Source of the DNA: an uncultured Eubacteriales bacterium
Lineage (GTDB): Bacteria > Bacillota > Clostridia > Monoglobales > Monoglobaceae
Assembly (NCBI GenBank): GCA_958352815.1
Contig: CATWQA010000002.1
Span: forward strand, 1 to 64,000
DNA length: 64,000 nt
Direction of reading: 5' to 3'
Shown: positions 8,319 through 17,122 of the stretch, one piece after another
Numbering within the stretch: the stretch's first letter is position 1
How the letters are laid out: every line of letters begins with the position of its first letter
The notes under the pieces: model-generated
What the model was told of the DNA's origin: nothing
The model's input: only the letters and a program-made list of their open reading frames with translations
Database searches by the model: none
Position numbers and translations under genes: made by a program

Positions 8319-8837
8319 TCATAACAGGAGCACGGTTATAAGTATGCCGCAGGCAAAGCCCAGGCTTCGATACACCGCTCCGTTCTTCTTCGCCTTTGCC
8401 GCCGCCTCGTCTCGGGCTATTTTCAGCTTGTCGCAGGCGGCGTTTATGTTGTCCCGCTCAAGCTCTCGGGTTCCGCTGCCCAGCAGGGCGGCAAAGTCTT
8501 TGACTATAGTCATTGAGCTTTCGCTGAGGCACAGCCGCTCCCTGTTCTGCTCCACGGCTCTGCTCCAAACCTCTCCGACCTCCTCCTCTCTAAGCTCCTC
8601 CAGCTCCCGCGCCGCCTGACCGAAAATATCCGCCACGACCCCGTCCCAAAGACGGGACACTCCTGCCGCCGCCTCGGAGAGAACTCTGCCGTTCATGGAA
8701 ATCTCCGATTCCAAAAACCGCAGCGCGCTTATGAACCTGTCTGTCTGCTCCACCTCTTTGTCCAGACGGGACGCCATAGTAATCCCTATATACCCGCAGC
8801 CCATAACTATCACAAATCCGCACATCAGCTTAATCAT
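8319..8837 (-). CDS. spoIIIAB: stage III sporulation protein AB
   Basis: 172-residue membrane-anchored protein, related in architecture to type II secretion GspF-like proteins. Helices lie at both ends (about 2-20 and 153-172), with a helical cytoplasmic region between them (DRFISALRFLESEISMNGRVLSEAA). The start overlaps the end of spoIIIAA by 4 bp, so it is probably translationally coupled to it. Confidence 0.92.
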   Translation of the reverse strand: MIKLMCGFVIVMGCGYIGITMASRLDKEVEQTDRFISALRFLESEISMNGRVLSEAAAGVSRLWDGVVADIFGQAARELEELREEEVGEVWSRAVEQNRERLCLSESSMTIVKDFAALLGSGTRELERDNINAACDKLKIARDEAAAKAKKNGAVYRSLGFACGILITVLLL

Positions 8838-9757
8838 CTTACCCGCCGAACCTCCCCCTCAATCACGTGGTTTTTAACGTCTCGGTATTTGAGCAGTATG
8901 AGAACATCAAAGACCCTGCGGCGGATAAGGCTGCCGATATGAGGCTTTTGCTCTATTTCCTCGAAGCTGCCGCCGTGAGCCGAGGCGACTATAGCCGCCC
9001 CGCTGCCCTTTGCGTAGTACACTGCCGCCGCCTCTTCCTCGGTTACAAGCTCGTCTGTGATTATGACCGCAGGAGACATAGTTCTGAGCAGAATGGTTAT
9101 GCCCTCCGCCTTAGGGGCGTTTTCAATTACGTCGGTATTCACGCCTATGTCGCAGCCGGGCAAGCCGTGATACATGGCGGCTATCTCGCCTCTGTCGTCC
9201 GCCACGCCCACCTTTAGTCCCCGCTCGGACAGCTGCCGTGCCAAGTCCCGCAGAACCGTGGTCTTGCCCACTCCCGGAGGAGATATAATCAGTGCGCTCC
9301 TTATCCGTCCGCCTGAGACTATGCTGCCAATAATTGGGTCTGCACTGCCTATAATCTCATTGGCAACCCTTATGTTTACCGAGCTTATATCCCGAAAGTT
9401 CTCTATGACAGAGCCGCTGCCGCAGACCGCCCTACCAACAAAGCCGACCCTGTGCCCGCCCCTTATGGTTATAAAGCCGCGGCGTATCTCGTCAATGTAG
9501 GCATACACCGAGTTCTCACAAAGGGCTCTGAACAGACCGCTTATATAGGCTCTGCCCGTTATTATGCCGTCGGTTGGGTTGGGGCTTGCGCCTCCTTCCT
9601 CGGTGATGTATAAAATCCGCCCCGAGACAAATAGGGACAGAGGCCGCCCGCCCCTTATTCGTATCTCCTCGGGCTTCTCTCTTTCGATACAGCGGCTTAG
9701 GGCAGCCCTTATCCCGTCCTTGGGGAAGTAACCTAAAATCTCATCATAGCCGTTCAT
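8834..9757 (-). CDS. spoIIIAA: stage III sporulation ATPase AA
   Basis: Secretion-type ATPase that energises the mother cell-to-forespore channel; first gene of the eight-gene operon. 307 residues, with Walker A PPGVGKTT at 160-167 and Walker B AVIITDEL at 230-237. An N-terminal regulatory domain (RIRGGRPLSLFVSG, GFITIRGGHRVGFVG) precedes the ATPase core. Upstream, a CATAGAAT at 9803-9796 resembles a sigma-E -10 box, but I see no convincing -35 partner, so the promoter is not called. Confidence 0.95.
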   Translation of the reverse strand: MNGYDEILGYFPKDGIRAALSRCIEREKPEEIRIRGGRPLSLFVSGRILYITEEGGASPNPTDGIITGRAYISGLFRALCENSVYAYIDEIRRGFITIRGGHRVGFVGRAVCGSGSVIENFRDISSVNIRVANEIIGSADPIIGSIVSGGRIRSALIISPPGVGKTTVLRDLARQLSERGLKVGVADDRGEIAAMYHGLPGCDIGVNTDVIENAPKAEGITILLRTMSPAVIITDELVTEEEAAAVYYAKGSGAAIVASAHGGSFEEIEQKPHIGSLIRRRVFDVLILLKYRDVKNHVIEGEVRRVR

Positions 9758-9849
9758 TAAATTTTCCTCTCACTGTCGATTGATTTGTTTGTAGTATTCT
9801 ATGAGGATTTGTCCTAAGTTAGAACTATAAAAAACCGTCTTTTACCACA

Positions 9850-9908
9850 AGCCGGTTATCAAGCACGGCAGGCGGTCGCAAGACCGCAAGTGAGGTGCGC
9901 AGATGCGG
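9850..9908 (-). repeat. B-family intergenic repeat, copy 3
   Basis: Reverse copy containing the CGGTC/GACCG hairpin (9873-9877 and 9882-9886) and AAGCACGGCAGG. Confidence 0.75.
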
Positions 9909-9962
9909 ATTTATTGCGAATTAACCATATAATTTTTATTCTCACATTGGTATGTCTATGCC

Positions 9963-10043
9963 GAGCCCAGTTCCGCCCGCCGGACCCGGGCGGTGTCGGT
10001 TTTCCCCTTCGGGGAAACCGATTGGGGCGTTGCCCCAAACCCC
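9963..10043 (-). repeat. A-family triple-hairpin repeat, copy 1
   Basis: Full-length copy in reverse. Three adjacent stem-loops: a GC-rich CCGCCCG/CGGGCGG stem, TTTCCCC/GGGGAAA, and GGGGC/GCCCC. Confidence 0.8.
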
Positions 10044-10085
10044 GGTAATAAGAACCCGGTTAGGATATATGTAACCTCTCTTTTC

Positions 10086-10113
10086 GTAGGGGGCGGCTTC
10101 CCAGACGCCCCGC
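10086..10113 (+). repeat. C-family 28-bp repeat, copy 1
   Basis: Intact GTAGGGGGCGGCTTCCC joined to AGACGCCCCGC. It forms an imperfect inverted pair with copy 2, about 85 bp away. Confidence 0.8.
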
Positions 10114-10198
10114 ATACAAACCAACATTGTTATCAGAGCAAACGTGTTTGGGTATATATAAATATCTGATTACATGAGTGAAATCTGTTGGTACATCT

Positions 10199-10225
10199 CG
10201 GGGCGTCTGGGAAGCCGCCCCCTAC
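10199..10225 (-). repeat. C-family 28-bp repeat, copy 2
   Basis: Reverse copy, followed by ACAACTTGTACGGTTACG, the same downstream context as copies 3 and 6. Confidence 0.8.
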
Positions 10226-10299
10226 AACTTGTACGGTTACGTTTGTACCAATCCTATCAAAATAGATAAACCCCATTAATTCGGCCAGCAGGCGCAGCT

Positions 10300-10390
10300 G
10301 TGACCCAACATCTTTGATGTTGGGTGGCACTCATCATTCCGATTTATACAGAGTAACCAATGTCGATAATGATACAAGATTTGTTGCCTA
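10300..10390 (+). repeat. D-family 91-bp element, copy 1
   Basis: Starts GTGACC. It has the 8-bp hairpin CCAACATC/GATGTTGG, where other copies have CCAACTTC/GAAGTTGG, then ATTCCGATTTATACA and AATGTCGATAA, and ends at GTTGCC. It is the most diverged copy at its 3' end. Confidence 0.75.
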
Positions 10391-10453
10391 TAAAAGCGGC
10401 GCCCCTACGAATTTTGATGCAAATATTCCACATGTCCATCCCATTTCGTTGCA

Positions 10454-10489
10454 ATAAAAAAGTCGGAGAAAAGGGGACTTTTCTCCGAC
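10454..10489 (-). terminator. terminator of the DUF6273 gene
   Basis: Perfect 12-bp stem GTCGGAGAAAAG/CTTTTCTCCGAC with a 4-nt loop (10462-10489), followed on the minus strand by a T-run. It starts 13 bp past the stop codon. Confidence 0.9.
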
Positions 10490-10502
10490 AAAATAACAAT
10501 TA

Positions 10503-11867
10503 TTATCTAAAACTTTTCAAATAAACCTCTTTATACCAATCCTGCTGCCAATCCTCACTTCCTACGCCCTCACCGAAATCCATAGGCAATTTCGGCTTGT
10601 CTATTACCACACGGTTTAAATTCTCTATATACTCAACGTCACAGTCAAAGGCTTCCGCAACCGCTCTCAGCGGTACCAACGTTCTGTTTCCCACAATCTT
10701 GGGAACTGCGTCAAGGATTATCACCTCTGTTCCGTTGCCCATTTCAGGGTTGTCTATCTGCAAAACAACAGTGCGCTCGTCATTTGTTACCGTTATAACT
10801 CCGTCTCCGTCATCATAAGTAACCTCCGCACCCAGGGATTCAAATACAGCTCTCATCGGCACAAGCAGTCTGCCGTTTTCTTCTATGGGTTCTTGATCAA
10901 ACTCAAGCTGCTCACCCTGAGAGAATACTGCTGCGCTCTCCTGTTCAAATTTTGCGCCTACTATATATGGATCGTACTCTGTTCCGCTGCCCGATAAAAT
11001 CTGATAATTCTTTTCATTTAAGTAAAACGCCGGACGTATTCCGTATACATATGCTGAAAGATATGAACCATATCCAACATCACCGTATACATATATACCT
11101 GTTGTACGCAGTGCATATCTATTATGTTTTTCAAGGTTAATAAACTCACTGTCAAGGGCAACACTGCTTAAAGCATATTCTGTCGGAGACGCTGCGACAC
11201 TTCCAAAATTACTCCACAATTTATATATTTGTCTTACATCAAGTAAAAATATTGTATCGCTTAATCTGTACATTGCCCCTTCAACATGCCCTAACTGTGT
11301 GACATCACTATACAAAAAACTTCTGTCTCCTCTTCCGTCACCATATATAAGTGCATTTTCCTGAAAACAATTTGTAACACCGTTAGTTGATAAATCTTTT
11401 CTTCGGCCGGTTAACAATTGCCATTGCGCAACCGTTTTCATCAAAGATAATTCGGTTTGTGTAAAGTTATCCTGTGATATAAAACCTGCTTCTTTATCAT
11501 ATGGTAGATAGGGTCCGGCAAAAAACTTATAATTAGGAATTTTATTATACGTCCATGTTACATTTTCCGCACTTTGATTAGAATTTAACCACGTACGTAT
11601 TGTTGTTTCTTCCCAAAAACCGTCTCCATATTCAGCAACTTGATTTCCGGAATCAATTGCTTTATAACACAGTATCTTGTCGCTTAACATCAGTATGCCG
11701 TTTTCGTCATCTATATCAGCACACTTCCAGATAATAGGCTCATTGTTATAGCTGCCAAGCTGTATGTATTTTCCGATTGAGATTTCATTATCCGCAAATA
11801 CTATATTGGATACCGCCAATATATTTACCATTATCAGAAACCCTATTGTTATTTTTTTAATCCTCAT
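10503..11867 (-). CDS. secreted protein with DUF6273-like and copper-amine-oxidase-N-type domains
   Basis: About 454 residues from ATG 11867, which follows TGAGGTG; a GTG three codons earlier is possible. A signal peptide (RIKKITIGFLIMVNILAVSNIVFA) precedes a DUF6273-like region (about 28-310: IQLGSYNNEPIIWKCADIDDENGILMLSD at the front, YALRTTGIYVYGDVG later). The C-terminal part (about 330-440) is a copper-amine-oxidase-N/stalk-type repeat pair with LLVPMRAVFESLGAEV and RTLVPLRAVAEAFDCDV. Its middle is more AT-rich than neighbouring genes. Probably exported and surface-associated; function unknown. It has its own promoter and terminator. Confidence 0.8.
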   Translation of the reverse strand: MRIKKITIGFLIMVNILAVSNIVFADNEISIGKYIQLGSYNNEPIIWKCADIDDENGILMLSDKILCYKAIDSGNQVAEYGDGFWEETTIRTWLNSNQSAENVTWTYNKIPNYKFFAGPYLPYDKEAGFISQDNFTQTELSLMKTVAQWQLLTGRRKDLSTNGVTNCFQENALIYGDGRGDRSFLYSDVTQLGHVEGAMYRLSDTIFLLDVRQIYKLWSNFGSVAASPTEYALSSVALDSEFINLEKHNRYALRTTGIYVYGDVGYGSYLSAYVYGIRPAFYLNEKNYQILSGSGTEYDPYIVGAKFEQESAAVFSQGEQLEFDQEPIEENGRLLVPMRAVFESLGAEVTYDDGDGVITVTNDERTVVLQIDNPEMGNGTEVIILDAVPKIVGNRTLVPLRAVAEAFDCDVEYIENLNRVVIDKPKLPMDFGEGVGSEDWQQDWYKEVYLKSFR

Positions 11868-11957
11868 AACCCACACCTCAGATAAGCATATTAATAATTT
11901 TTATTTTAGTTTTAAATCCTATGTTAATATCTATTGGAGTTCTGCTGCATTTTCTTT

Positions 11958-11987
11958 ATTATACCTCTAAGAATAAATAGCTGTCAA
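11958..11987 (-). promoter_or_regulatory. sigma-A promoter of the DUF6273 gene
   Basis: TTGACA (11987-11982), 18-bp spacer, TATAAT (11963-11958), about 90 bp before the start codon. Confidence 0.85.
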
Positions 11988-12025
11988 CAAAATATGACAT
12001 ATTTTAAATTTGATAATATAGCCTA

Positions 12026-12106
12026 GCCCAGTTCCGCCCGCCAGACCCGGGCGGTGTCGGTTTTCCCCTTCGGGGAAACCGATTGGGGCGTTGCCCCAAA
12101 CCCCAA
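12026..12106 (-). repeat. A-family triple-hairpin repeat, copy 2
   Basis: Nearly identical to the copy at 9963-10043 through all three hairpins, with one base change in the GC-rich stem loop. Confidence 0.8.
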
Positions 12107-12111
12107 CAAAA

Positions 12112-12138
12112 AGTCGGGGCAAAGGAACTTTGCTCCGA
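12112..12138 (-). terminator. second terminator-like hairpin after the S41 protease gene
   Basis: Stem GTCGGAGCAAAG/CTTTGCCCCGAC with a 3-nt loop, then TTTTTG on the minus strand. The same GTCGGAG stem type ends the DUF6273 gene. Confidence 0.6.
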
Positions 12139-12172
12139 CGCATTTCTACACTATACACTCTACATTCTACAT
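12137..12172. repeat. G-family heptamer repeat, copy 1
   Basis: GACGCATT followed by four 7-bp units: TCTACAC, TATACAC, TCTACAT, TCTACAT (12145-12172). It lies just past the terminator of the S41 protease gene. Confidence 0.8.
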
Positions 12173-12173
12173 T

Positions 12174-12205
12174 AAAAACAGCCTCACCAAAATCGGTGAA
12201 GCTGT
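12174..12205 (-). terminator. terminator of the S41 protease gene
   Basis: Minus-strand stem ACAGCTTCACC/GGTGAGGCTGT (12205-12195 and 12188-12178) followed by TTTT, 12 bp past the stop codon. Confidence 0.85.
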
Positions 12206-12216
12206 ATTCCATTCTT

Positions 12217-13731
12217 TTAATTGTTTTCAGCCAACGTTATGCCAAAGTGGCTCAGAGCTGCGTCAAACTGATTATCAATCTCCACTGTTGTCTCTGTCAA
12301 GTCCTTATAAAGCTGCCGCTGAGTGGTCAGGTCAAGGACGCCGTAGGGGAACAGGTCGTTATACGCCTGATACTCTGTTATTGCCGCCTCCAGTTCCCCG
12401 TCAAAATAGGGATTTGTCACATCTCCCGTGTACCAGCCCCATACGGCAAAAATCGCCTTTGCCCTTGAGACATTGGGGTCGCTTATGCCCCTTTGGTACA
12501 CGGCGGTATAATCAAAATCCTCATAGCTGCTGTAGTCAAAGGGTTCAGAGCCGTTTTCCACAACAGCGTCGGGTGTTACGCCGATTTTGTCGATGTTATT
12601 TCCGCTTGGAGTTAAATAATACGCCACCGTAAACTTCATAGCCTCGTCGTCCTTAAGGTTGACGCTGCTCTGGACGGTGCCCTTGCCGTAGGTTCGGGTT
12701 CCTATAACAACCCCTACCCCGTTTTCCTGAATGGCCGCCGCCAGAATTTCAGAAGCGCTGGCAGAGTTTTCGTTTACCAGTACCACCACGTCGTTTTCAG
12801 CCGTCCGCTTGTTGTCCGACTTATATACCACGTCCATCATATCAAGCTTATGGTCCTCGGTAACAATAACATTGCCCTCAGGCACAAAGAAGTTTGCAAT
12901 CTCTGCCGCCGCCCCCAGGTAGCCGCCGCCGTTATCGCGGACGTCGATAACTATATCGGTTATACCCTTGCTGTCCGCCTCATCTATCGCTTCCTTAAAC
13001 TGAGCGGCGGAGTTGTCCATAAAGGTGTATATTCTAATATACATAAGCTGCCGCGTTTTAGTGGGGTCGCTTTGATCAACGCCCTCGTAGACCTTGTGGT
13101 AAACCGACAGCTTCTCCCCTATTTCCTCACGGATCATAGTGAAGTACAGGGGCTCTGTATACCCCTCTCTGAGAACTCCTACAACGACCTGAGTTCCTAC
13201 CTCGCCCCGAATATAATTCTGGGCTGCAGATAAGGCTATACCAATCAGGCTGTTTCCGTCGGCAGAGTATAAAATGTCTCCCGGCAAAACTCCCGCCTTT
13301 GCGGCGGGGGAGTCCTCGTAAACCGAGCCCACAACCAACGTGTCTCCCACCTCGTTAAAGGTAATACCTATGCCGCCCACGGCGCCCTCAAGCTGAGAGA
13401 TGAACTGCTGAAACTCGCCGCTCTTGTAGTAAACCGAGTGCTCGTCAATTGAACTGAGCAGGGCGTTCATAACCGTCTCGTAAAGCTCCGGGTGCTGCTT
13501 GAGCACCTCTAACAGAGCGTTTTCATAAAGAGAGTCGCGGGTGACTCCCTCCTTGGCAAAAAGAGCCAGATACTCCACAATCTGCTCTACATACTCCGAT
13601 ATGTACTCGCCGTCATATTGGCTCTCCGCCACTGTCTCTGTGGGCTCATCGCCGTAGACCGCACTGCCGAATGGCACAGCCACCAGACATATCAGCAACA
13701 CGAGCGCCGCAATTTTCTTAAAATTTTTCAT
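12217..13731 (-). CDS. S41 carboxyl-terminal processing protease
   Basis: Exported serine protease of the CtpA/CtpB family, 504 residues. Signal peptide at about 1-27, PDZ domain at about 110-200 (GIGITFNEVGDTLVVGSVYEDSP), S41 catalytic core at about 225-400. The Ser-Lys dyad is visible: Ser325 in NENSASASE and Lys350 in YGKGTVQ, 25 residues apart as in CtpA. A peptidoglycan-binding-like helical domain ends the protein (about 440-490). In spore formers such proteases include CtpB, which cleaves SpoIVFA; whether this one does so or acts on the envelope is open. It follows the small exported protein by 18 bp. Confidence 0.92.
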   Translation of the reverse strand: MKNFKKIAALVLLICLVAVPFGSAVYGDEPTETVAESQYDGEYISEYVEQIVEYLALFAKEGVTRDSLYENALLEVLKQHPELYETVMNALLSSIDEHSVYYKSGEFQQFISQLEGAVGGIGITFNEVGDTLVVGSVYEDSPAAKAGVLPGDILYSADGNSLIGIALSAAQNYIRGEVGTQVVVGVLREGYTEPLYFTMIREEIGEKLSVYHKVYEGVDQSDPTKTRQLMYIRIYTFMDNSAAQFKEAIDEADSKGITDIVIDVRDNGGGYLGAAAEIANFFVPEGNVIVTEDHKLDMMDVVYKSDNKRTAENDVVVLVNENSASASEILAAAIQENGVGVVIGTRTYGKGTVQSSVNLKDDEAMKFTVAYYLTPSGNNIDKIGVTPDAVVENGSEPFDYSSYEDFDYTAVYQRGISDPNVSRAKAIFAVWGWYTGDVTNPYFDGELEAAITEYQAYNDLFPYGVLDLTTQRQLYKDLTETTVEIDNQFDAALSHFGITLAENN

Positions 13732-13749
13732 CTGCCATTCTCCTCTCGA

Positions 13750-14121
13750 CTATTCCGTCACAATTGAAATAACTCTTAACTCTCCCCCGGAAAGCCTTGC
13801 CACCGTAAGCCGAACGTCCATATCCAGAAACCAGCTCAGGGATTTCAGGTCAAGCCAGTCGCCGCCTGCGCTGCGTATGTTCCCGTCAAAGGCGGGAACC
13901 TCTGTGTACTCTATTTCCGCCGCAGCGGCAATCGCCGCTTCACCCTGAGACACAGGCTTCACATCCTTAACAACAATACTCCCGTTTTCCCAGTCGGACA
14001 GGTACAGATTTCCCGTATAGACCCACAAATCCGTGACTATCTTCTCCTCCTCCGCGCCAAAGACGGAGAACTGCCCCACAACAGTCAAGACTATTATCAG
14101 GGCTGCCATAAACTTTTTCAT
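13750..14121 (-). CDS. small exported protein of unknown function
   Basis: About 123 residues from ATG 14121 (MKKFMAALIIV), ten bases after GGAGG. A clear signal peptide (about 1-22, ending SVFGA) precedes a short mainly beta domain (KIVTDLWVYTGNLYLSDWENGSIVVKDVKPV) with two tryptophan-rich turns. I do not recognise the family. It sits between argS and the S41 protease gene, all on one strand with small gaps, so it could be a partner or substrate of that protease. Confidence 0.7.
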   Translation of the reverse strand: MKKFMAALIIVLTVVGQFSVFGAEEEKIVTDLWVYTGNLYLSDWENGSIVVKDVKPVSQGEAAIAAAAEIEYTEVPAFDGNIRSAGGDWLDLKSLSWFLDMDVRLTVARLSGGELRVISIVTE

Positions 14122-14147
14122 ATACTTCCAATCCTCCAAAATTTCAA

Positions 14148-15851
14148 CTACATTCTCTCGGGAGCCGTTATCTTAAGCATTTTCAGCACTCCCGCAATAA
14201 CCTGCCTTGTGCAGTCGATAAGCTTCATTCTTGCACTGCGCAGCTCCTCATCCTCAACGTTTACGTGGCAGGAGTTATAGAAGCCGTGGAACTCCGCCGC
14301 CAGCTCCGTAACATACCTCGTCATCTTTGAGGGCTCCAATGTCTCCGCCGAAATCCGTATCTCCTCCGGCAGGTCGCTGAGCTTTTTAAGCAGACTGAGC
14401 TCCGCCTCATGGCTTAATACCTCGGGCTTGATTTGGGCATAGGGCTTAACCTCATAGCCCTCCTCCTTGAGAAGCCTTAATATGCCGCAAATCCTCGCGT
14501 GGGCATACTGAACGTAGAACACAGGGTTGTCGTTGCTCTGCTCCTTGGCAAGACCCAGGTCAAAATCCAAATGGCTTCCCGCCCCGCGCATGTTAAAGAA
14601 GAACCTTGCAACGTCAATGCTGACGTCCTCCAAAAGGTCGTTCAGAGTTATTGCCTTGCCTGTCCGCTTGGACATTCTCACAATCTCTCCGTCCTGCATA
14701 AGGCGCACAAGCTGCATGAGCACAATGTCAAGACGGCTCGAATCTATACCCACGGCGTCAAGAGCCTTTTTCATTCTGGCAACGTGACCGTGGTGGTCGG
14801 CGCCCCAGACGTTTATGGCAAGGTCGTAGCCCCTGGTTTCCAGCTTGTTTATATGGTAGGCAATATCCGCCGCAAAGTAGGTGGGTATGCCGTTCTGCCT
14901 AACCAGAACCTCGTTTTTCTCAAGACCCATTTTCTCGCAGTTAAGCCAGAGGGCGCCCTCATCCTCGTAGGTATAGCCCGCCTCGGTGAGCCTGTCTATG
15001 GCAGCCTTAACGTGACCCTCCTTGTGGAGCTTGCTCTCCCTGAACCACACGTCATAGTATATTCTGTACTTTTCAAGGTCTGCTTTAAGAGCCTTTATGT
15101 TTTTCTCAAGGGCATAATCTATAAGCGCCTGTCTGCGCTCCTCCTCGGATGTGTTTAAATACTTGTCCCCGTGAATTTCGATAAACGCCTTGGCGTGGTC
15201 GGTTATGTCCCCGCCCTGATAGCCGTCCTCGGGAAACTCTATTGCGTCCTCCCCCTTGAGCTGCTGAATATATCTTGCGCTCAGGGACTTGCCGAACTTC
15301 TCAATCTGGTTTCCCGCATCGTTAATGTAGAACTCGCGGGTTACCTCATATCCTGCGTATTCCAGCACAGAGGCAAGGCAGTCTCCCAGGGCTCCGCCTC
15401 TGGCGTTGCCCATGTGCATGGGTCCTGTGGGGTTTGCGCTGACGAACTCCACCATAACCCTTTTGCCCTTGCCTATGTCAATCCGTCCGTACTCCTCCCC
15501 CTGCTCCTCTATAGCCTTAAGGGTCTCGTAAAAGCGGGCGGGGCTTAGGTAGAAGTTAATAAACCCCGCTCCCGCAACCTGAACGTCCTCTATATATCCG
15601 TCTTTCTTTATGCGGCTTGCTATTTCCTCCCCAATCTTCCTGGGCGCTGTTTTAAGCTGCTTTGCCAAAACCATGGCAATATTGCAGGCAAAGTCCCCGT
15701 GGCTCTTGTCCTTTGGGGTCTCTAACTTTGCTATTTTCTCTATTGCCGCAGGATCTTCTCCCGCCGGCAGCGCTCCCGCCTCCTGGGCTTCCTTAAAAGC
15801 CAGGCTTATTTTCTCGATTATACTGTTCTTTATCTTATCCGTTGTAATCAT
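14148..15851 (-). CDS. argS: arginyl-tRNA synthetase
   Basis: Class I synthetase, 567 residues, the usual length. N-terminal Add1 domain at about 1-110. The HIGH-type motif is HMGN at 146-149 in SANPTGPMHMGNARGG. DHHGHVARMKKALDA and the KMSKS-like MSKRTGKAIT follow, then the all-helical anticodon domain ending in RQVIAGVLKMLKITAPERM. The start overlaps the DUF1934 gene by 17 bp. Confidence 0.97.
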   Translation of the reverse strand: MITTDKIKNSIIEKISLAFKEAQEAGALPAGEDPAAIEKIAKLETPKDKSHGDFACNIAMVLAKQLKTAPRKIGEEIASRIKKDGYIEDVQVAGAGFINFYLSPARFYETLKAIEEQGEEYGRIDIGKGKRVMVEFVSANPTGPMHMGNARGGALGDCLASVLEYAGYEVTREFYINDAGNQIEKFGKSLSARYIQQLKGEDAIEFPEDGYQGGDITDHAKAFIEIHGDKYLNTSEEERRQALIDYALEKNIKALKADLEKYRIYYDVWFRESKLHKEGHVKAAIDRLTEAGYTYEDEGALWLNCEKMGLEKNEVLVRQNGIPTYFAADIAYHINKLETRGYDLAINVWGADHHGHVARMKKALDAVGIDSSRLDIVLMQLVRLMQDGEIVRMSKRTGKAITLNDLLEDVSIDVARFFFNMRGAGSHLDFDLGLAKEQSNDNPVFYVQYAHARICGILRLLKEEGYEVKPYAQIKPEVLSHEAELSLLKKLSDLPEEIRISAETLEPSKMTRYVTELAAEFHGFYNSCHVNVEDEELRSARMKLIDCTRQVIAGVLKMLKITAPERM

Positions 15852-16284
15852 CGTTTTCCCCTTTTTGTTCTGCTTTAACAGTTATGGTTATATTGTTTTT
15901 TATAAAGTTTTGATTGTCGGTATCCAAAAGGTAGTCCATGGTTAGAACCCCTCCCGCATTGCCGAAATCAAAGTCTATACTCTTTGTGGTTATCGCCGCC
16001 CCAATCTGACCGTAGGGGGTGTTCACCAAGCACAGGCACTTTTCGCCGAGCTCGTACTTCATGCTTGAGACGTACCTGCCCTTTCTGGAAACGGTGACGC
16101 AGTCCCCGCTGACCTTTATGGTAGTGGTGGAGCCGTCAAAGCCGGTCATCTTGCTTTCCTTATATATTATATAGGTCTTGCCGTTACGAACGGCGTACTT
16201 GCCCGGGGTCTCAAGCTCAATAACCTCGTCCTCGCCGTCAATCTCCTGTTTTGTCTTGATGGATATAAGCGCATTATCTTCCAT
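15835..16284 (-). CDS. DUF1934 family protein (YwiB-like)
   Basis: 149-residue calycin-like beta-barrel protein of the DUF1934 family. Conserved stretches are GKYAVRNGKTYIIYKESKMTGF and TTTIKVSGDCVTVSRKG, then a C-terminal MDYLLDTDNQNFIKNNITITV. Members are usually encoded next to argS, as here. The molecular role is unknown. Confidence 0.88.
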   Translation of the reverse strand: MEDNALISIKTKQEIDGEDEVIELETPGKYAVRNGKTYIIYKESKMTGFDGSTTTIKVSGDCVTVSRKGRYVSSMKYELGEKCLCLVNTPYGQIGAAITTKSIDFDFGNAGGVLTMDYLLDTDNQNFIKNNITITVKAEQKGENDDYNG

Positions 16285-16300
16285 AGTATATCTCCAAGCG

Positions 16301-17110
16301 TTAGTATTTTTCTATATCGATTTTCGACACGTCGCCCACAATCTTTTTGGACAGGAACAGACTGCCCAGTTCCGCAAAGCCGTGAACCGTATCGCTGACG
16401 TAGTATCTTGCCGTTCCCTCGTCCTCTCTGTCTGCCAGAAGCCCGCGGGATTCCATAATCACCTTTGCCTCGTCTGCCGCAGCGGCTCCCGAATCAATCA
16501 AGGTCACCTCGTCCCCGACCAGCTCTCTTATTGTGTTTCGCAGCAGGGGGTAGTGGGTGCAGCCCAGAATAATGGTGTCCACATTCTTTTTTATCATGAC
16601 ATCCAAATATTCCTCCGCCAGTATCCTTGCCACCTCGGTGTCCGCATAGCCGTTTTCCACAATAGGCACGAACATAGGGCACGCATTAGATATGACTTCA
16701 ATTTCCGCATTTAAGTTCCTGATTTTTTGAGAATATTTTCCGCTGTTTATGGTGCCCTTTGTTCCCAAAACCCCGATACGTCCGTTTTTCGTGGCATTAA
16801 CCGCCATTTTCGAGGCGGGCTCCACAACCCCGATAATGTCCGTGTCATACTCGGTTGTTATGTGAGGCAGAGCCGCACTGCTGGCTGTTCCGCAAGCGAT
16901 AATTATAAATTTAATATCAAACTTCCTCAAAAAGTTGATGTCCTGCCGCACGTACTTTACAATTGTGGCAGAGCTTCGCGTGCCGTAGGGCACTCTGCCC
17001 GTGTCTCCGAAATATATAATGTCCTCGCCGGGCATTATGTTCATAACCTCTCGCACGCAGGTCAAGCCGCCCAAGCCCGAATCAAAAATACCTATGGGTC
17101 TGTTATCCAA
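16301..17110 (-). CDS. murI: glutamate racemase
   Basis: Makes D-glutamate for peptidoglycan. 269 residues. Both catalytic cysteines are visible: IIACGTASSAALPH near 72 and ILGCTHYPLL near 182. The N-terminal GIFDSGLGGLTCVRE is the family start. It lies 12 bp after ddl, so two D-amino-acid steps of wall synthesis are co-transcribed. Confidence 0.96.
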   Translation of the reverse strand: MDNRPIGIFDSGLGGLTCVREVMNIMPGEDIIYFGDTGRVPYGTRSSATIVKYVRQDINFLRKFDIKFIIIACGTASSAALPHITTEYDTDIIGVVEPASKMAVNATKNGRIGVLGTKGTINSGKYSQKIRNLNAEIEVISNACPMFVPIVENGYADTEVARILAEEYLDVMIKKNVDTIILGCTHYPLLRNTIRELVGDEVTLIDSGAAAADEAKVIMESRGLLADREDEGTARYYVSDTVHGFAELGSLFLSKKIVGDVSKIDIEKY

Positions 17111-17122
17111 TTATATCACCCT

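Larger units (their letters stand above)
9758..10453. other. long intergenic region made of repeats
   Basis: About 700 bp between spoIIIAA and the DUF6273 gene. It holds, in order, a B copy (9850-9908), an A copy (9963-10043), two C copies in inverted orientation (10086-10113 and 10199-10225), a D copy (10300-10390) and a short F motif (GCGCCCCTACGAATTT, about 10399-10416). Open frames across it run through repeat sequence and are not believed. Confidence 0.8.

Noticed and set aside
9796..9803. CATAGAAT as a sigma-E -10 box for the spoIIIA operon
   Set aside because: The expected role is right but no acceptable -35 sequence lies 13-15 bp upstream, so it is only mentioned, not called.
9942..10330. 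Two open frames of 61 and 65 codons between spoIIIAA and the DUF6273 gene
   Set aside because: Both run across A, C and D repeats; the same peptides reappear wherever the repeats occur, and no ribosome sites are present.
12145..12172. Tandem heptamers as a possible CRISPR or iteron array
   Set aside because: Units are only 7 bp, contiguous, always four in number and without spacers or a nearby rep or cas gene.
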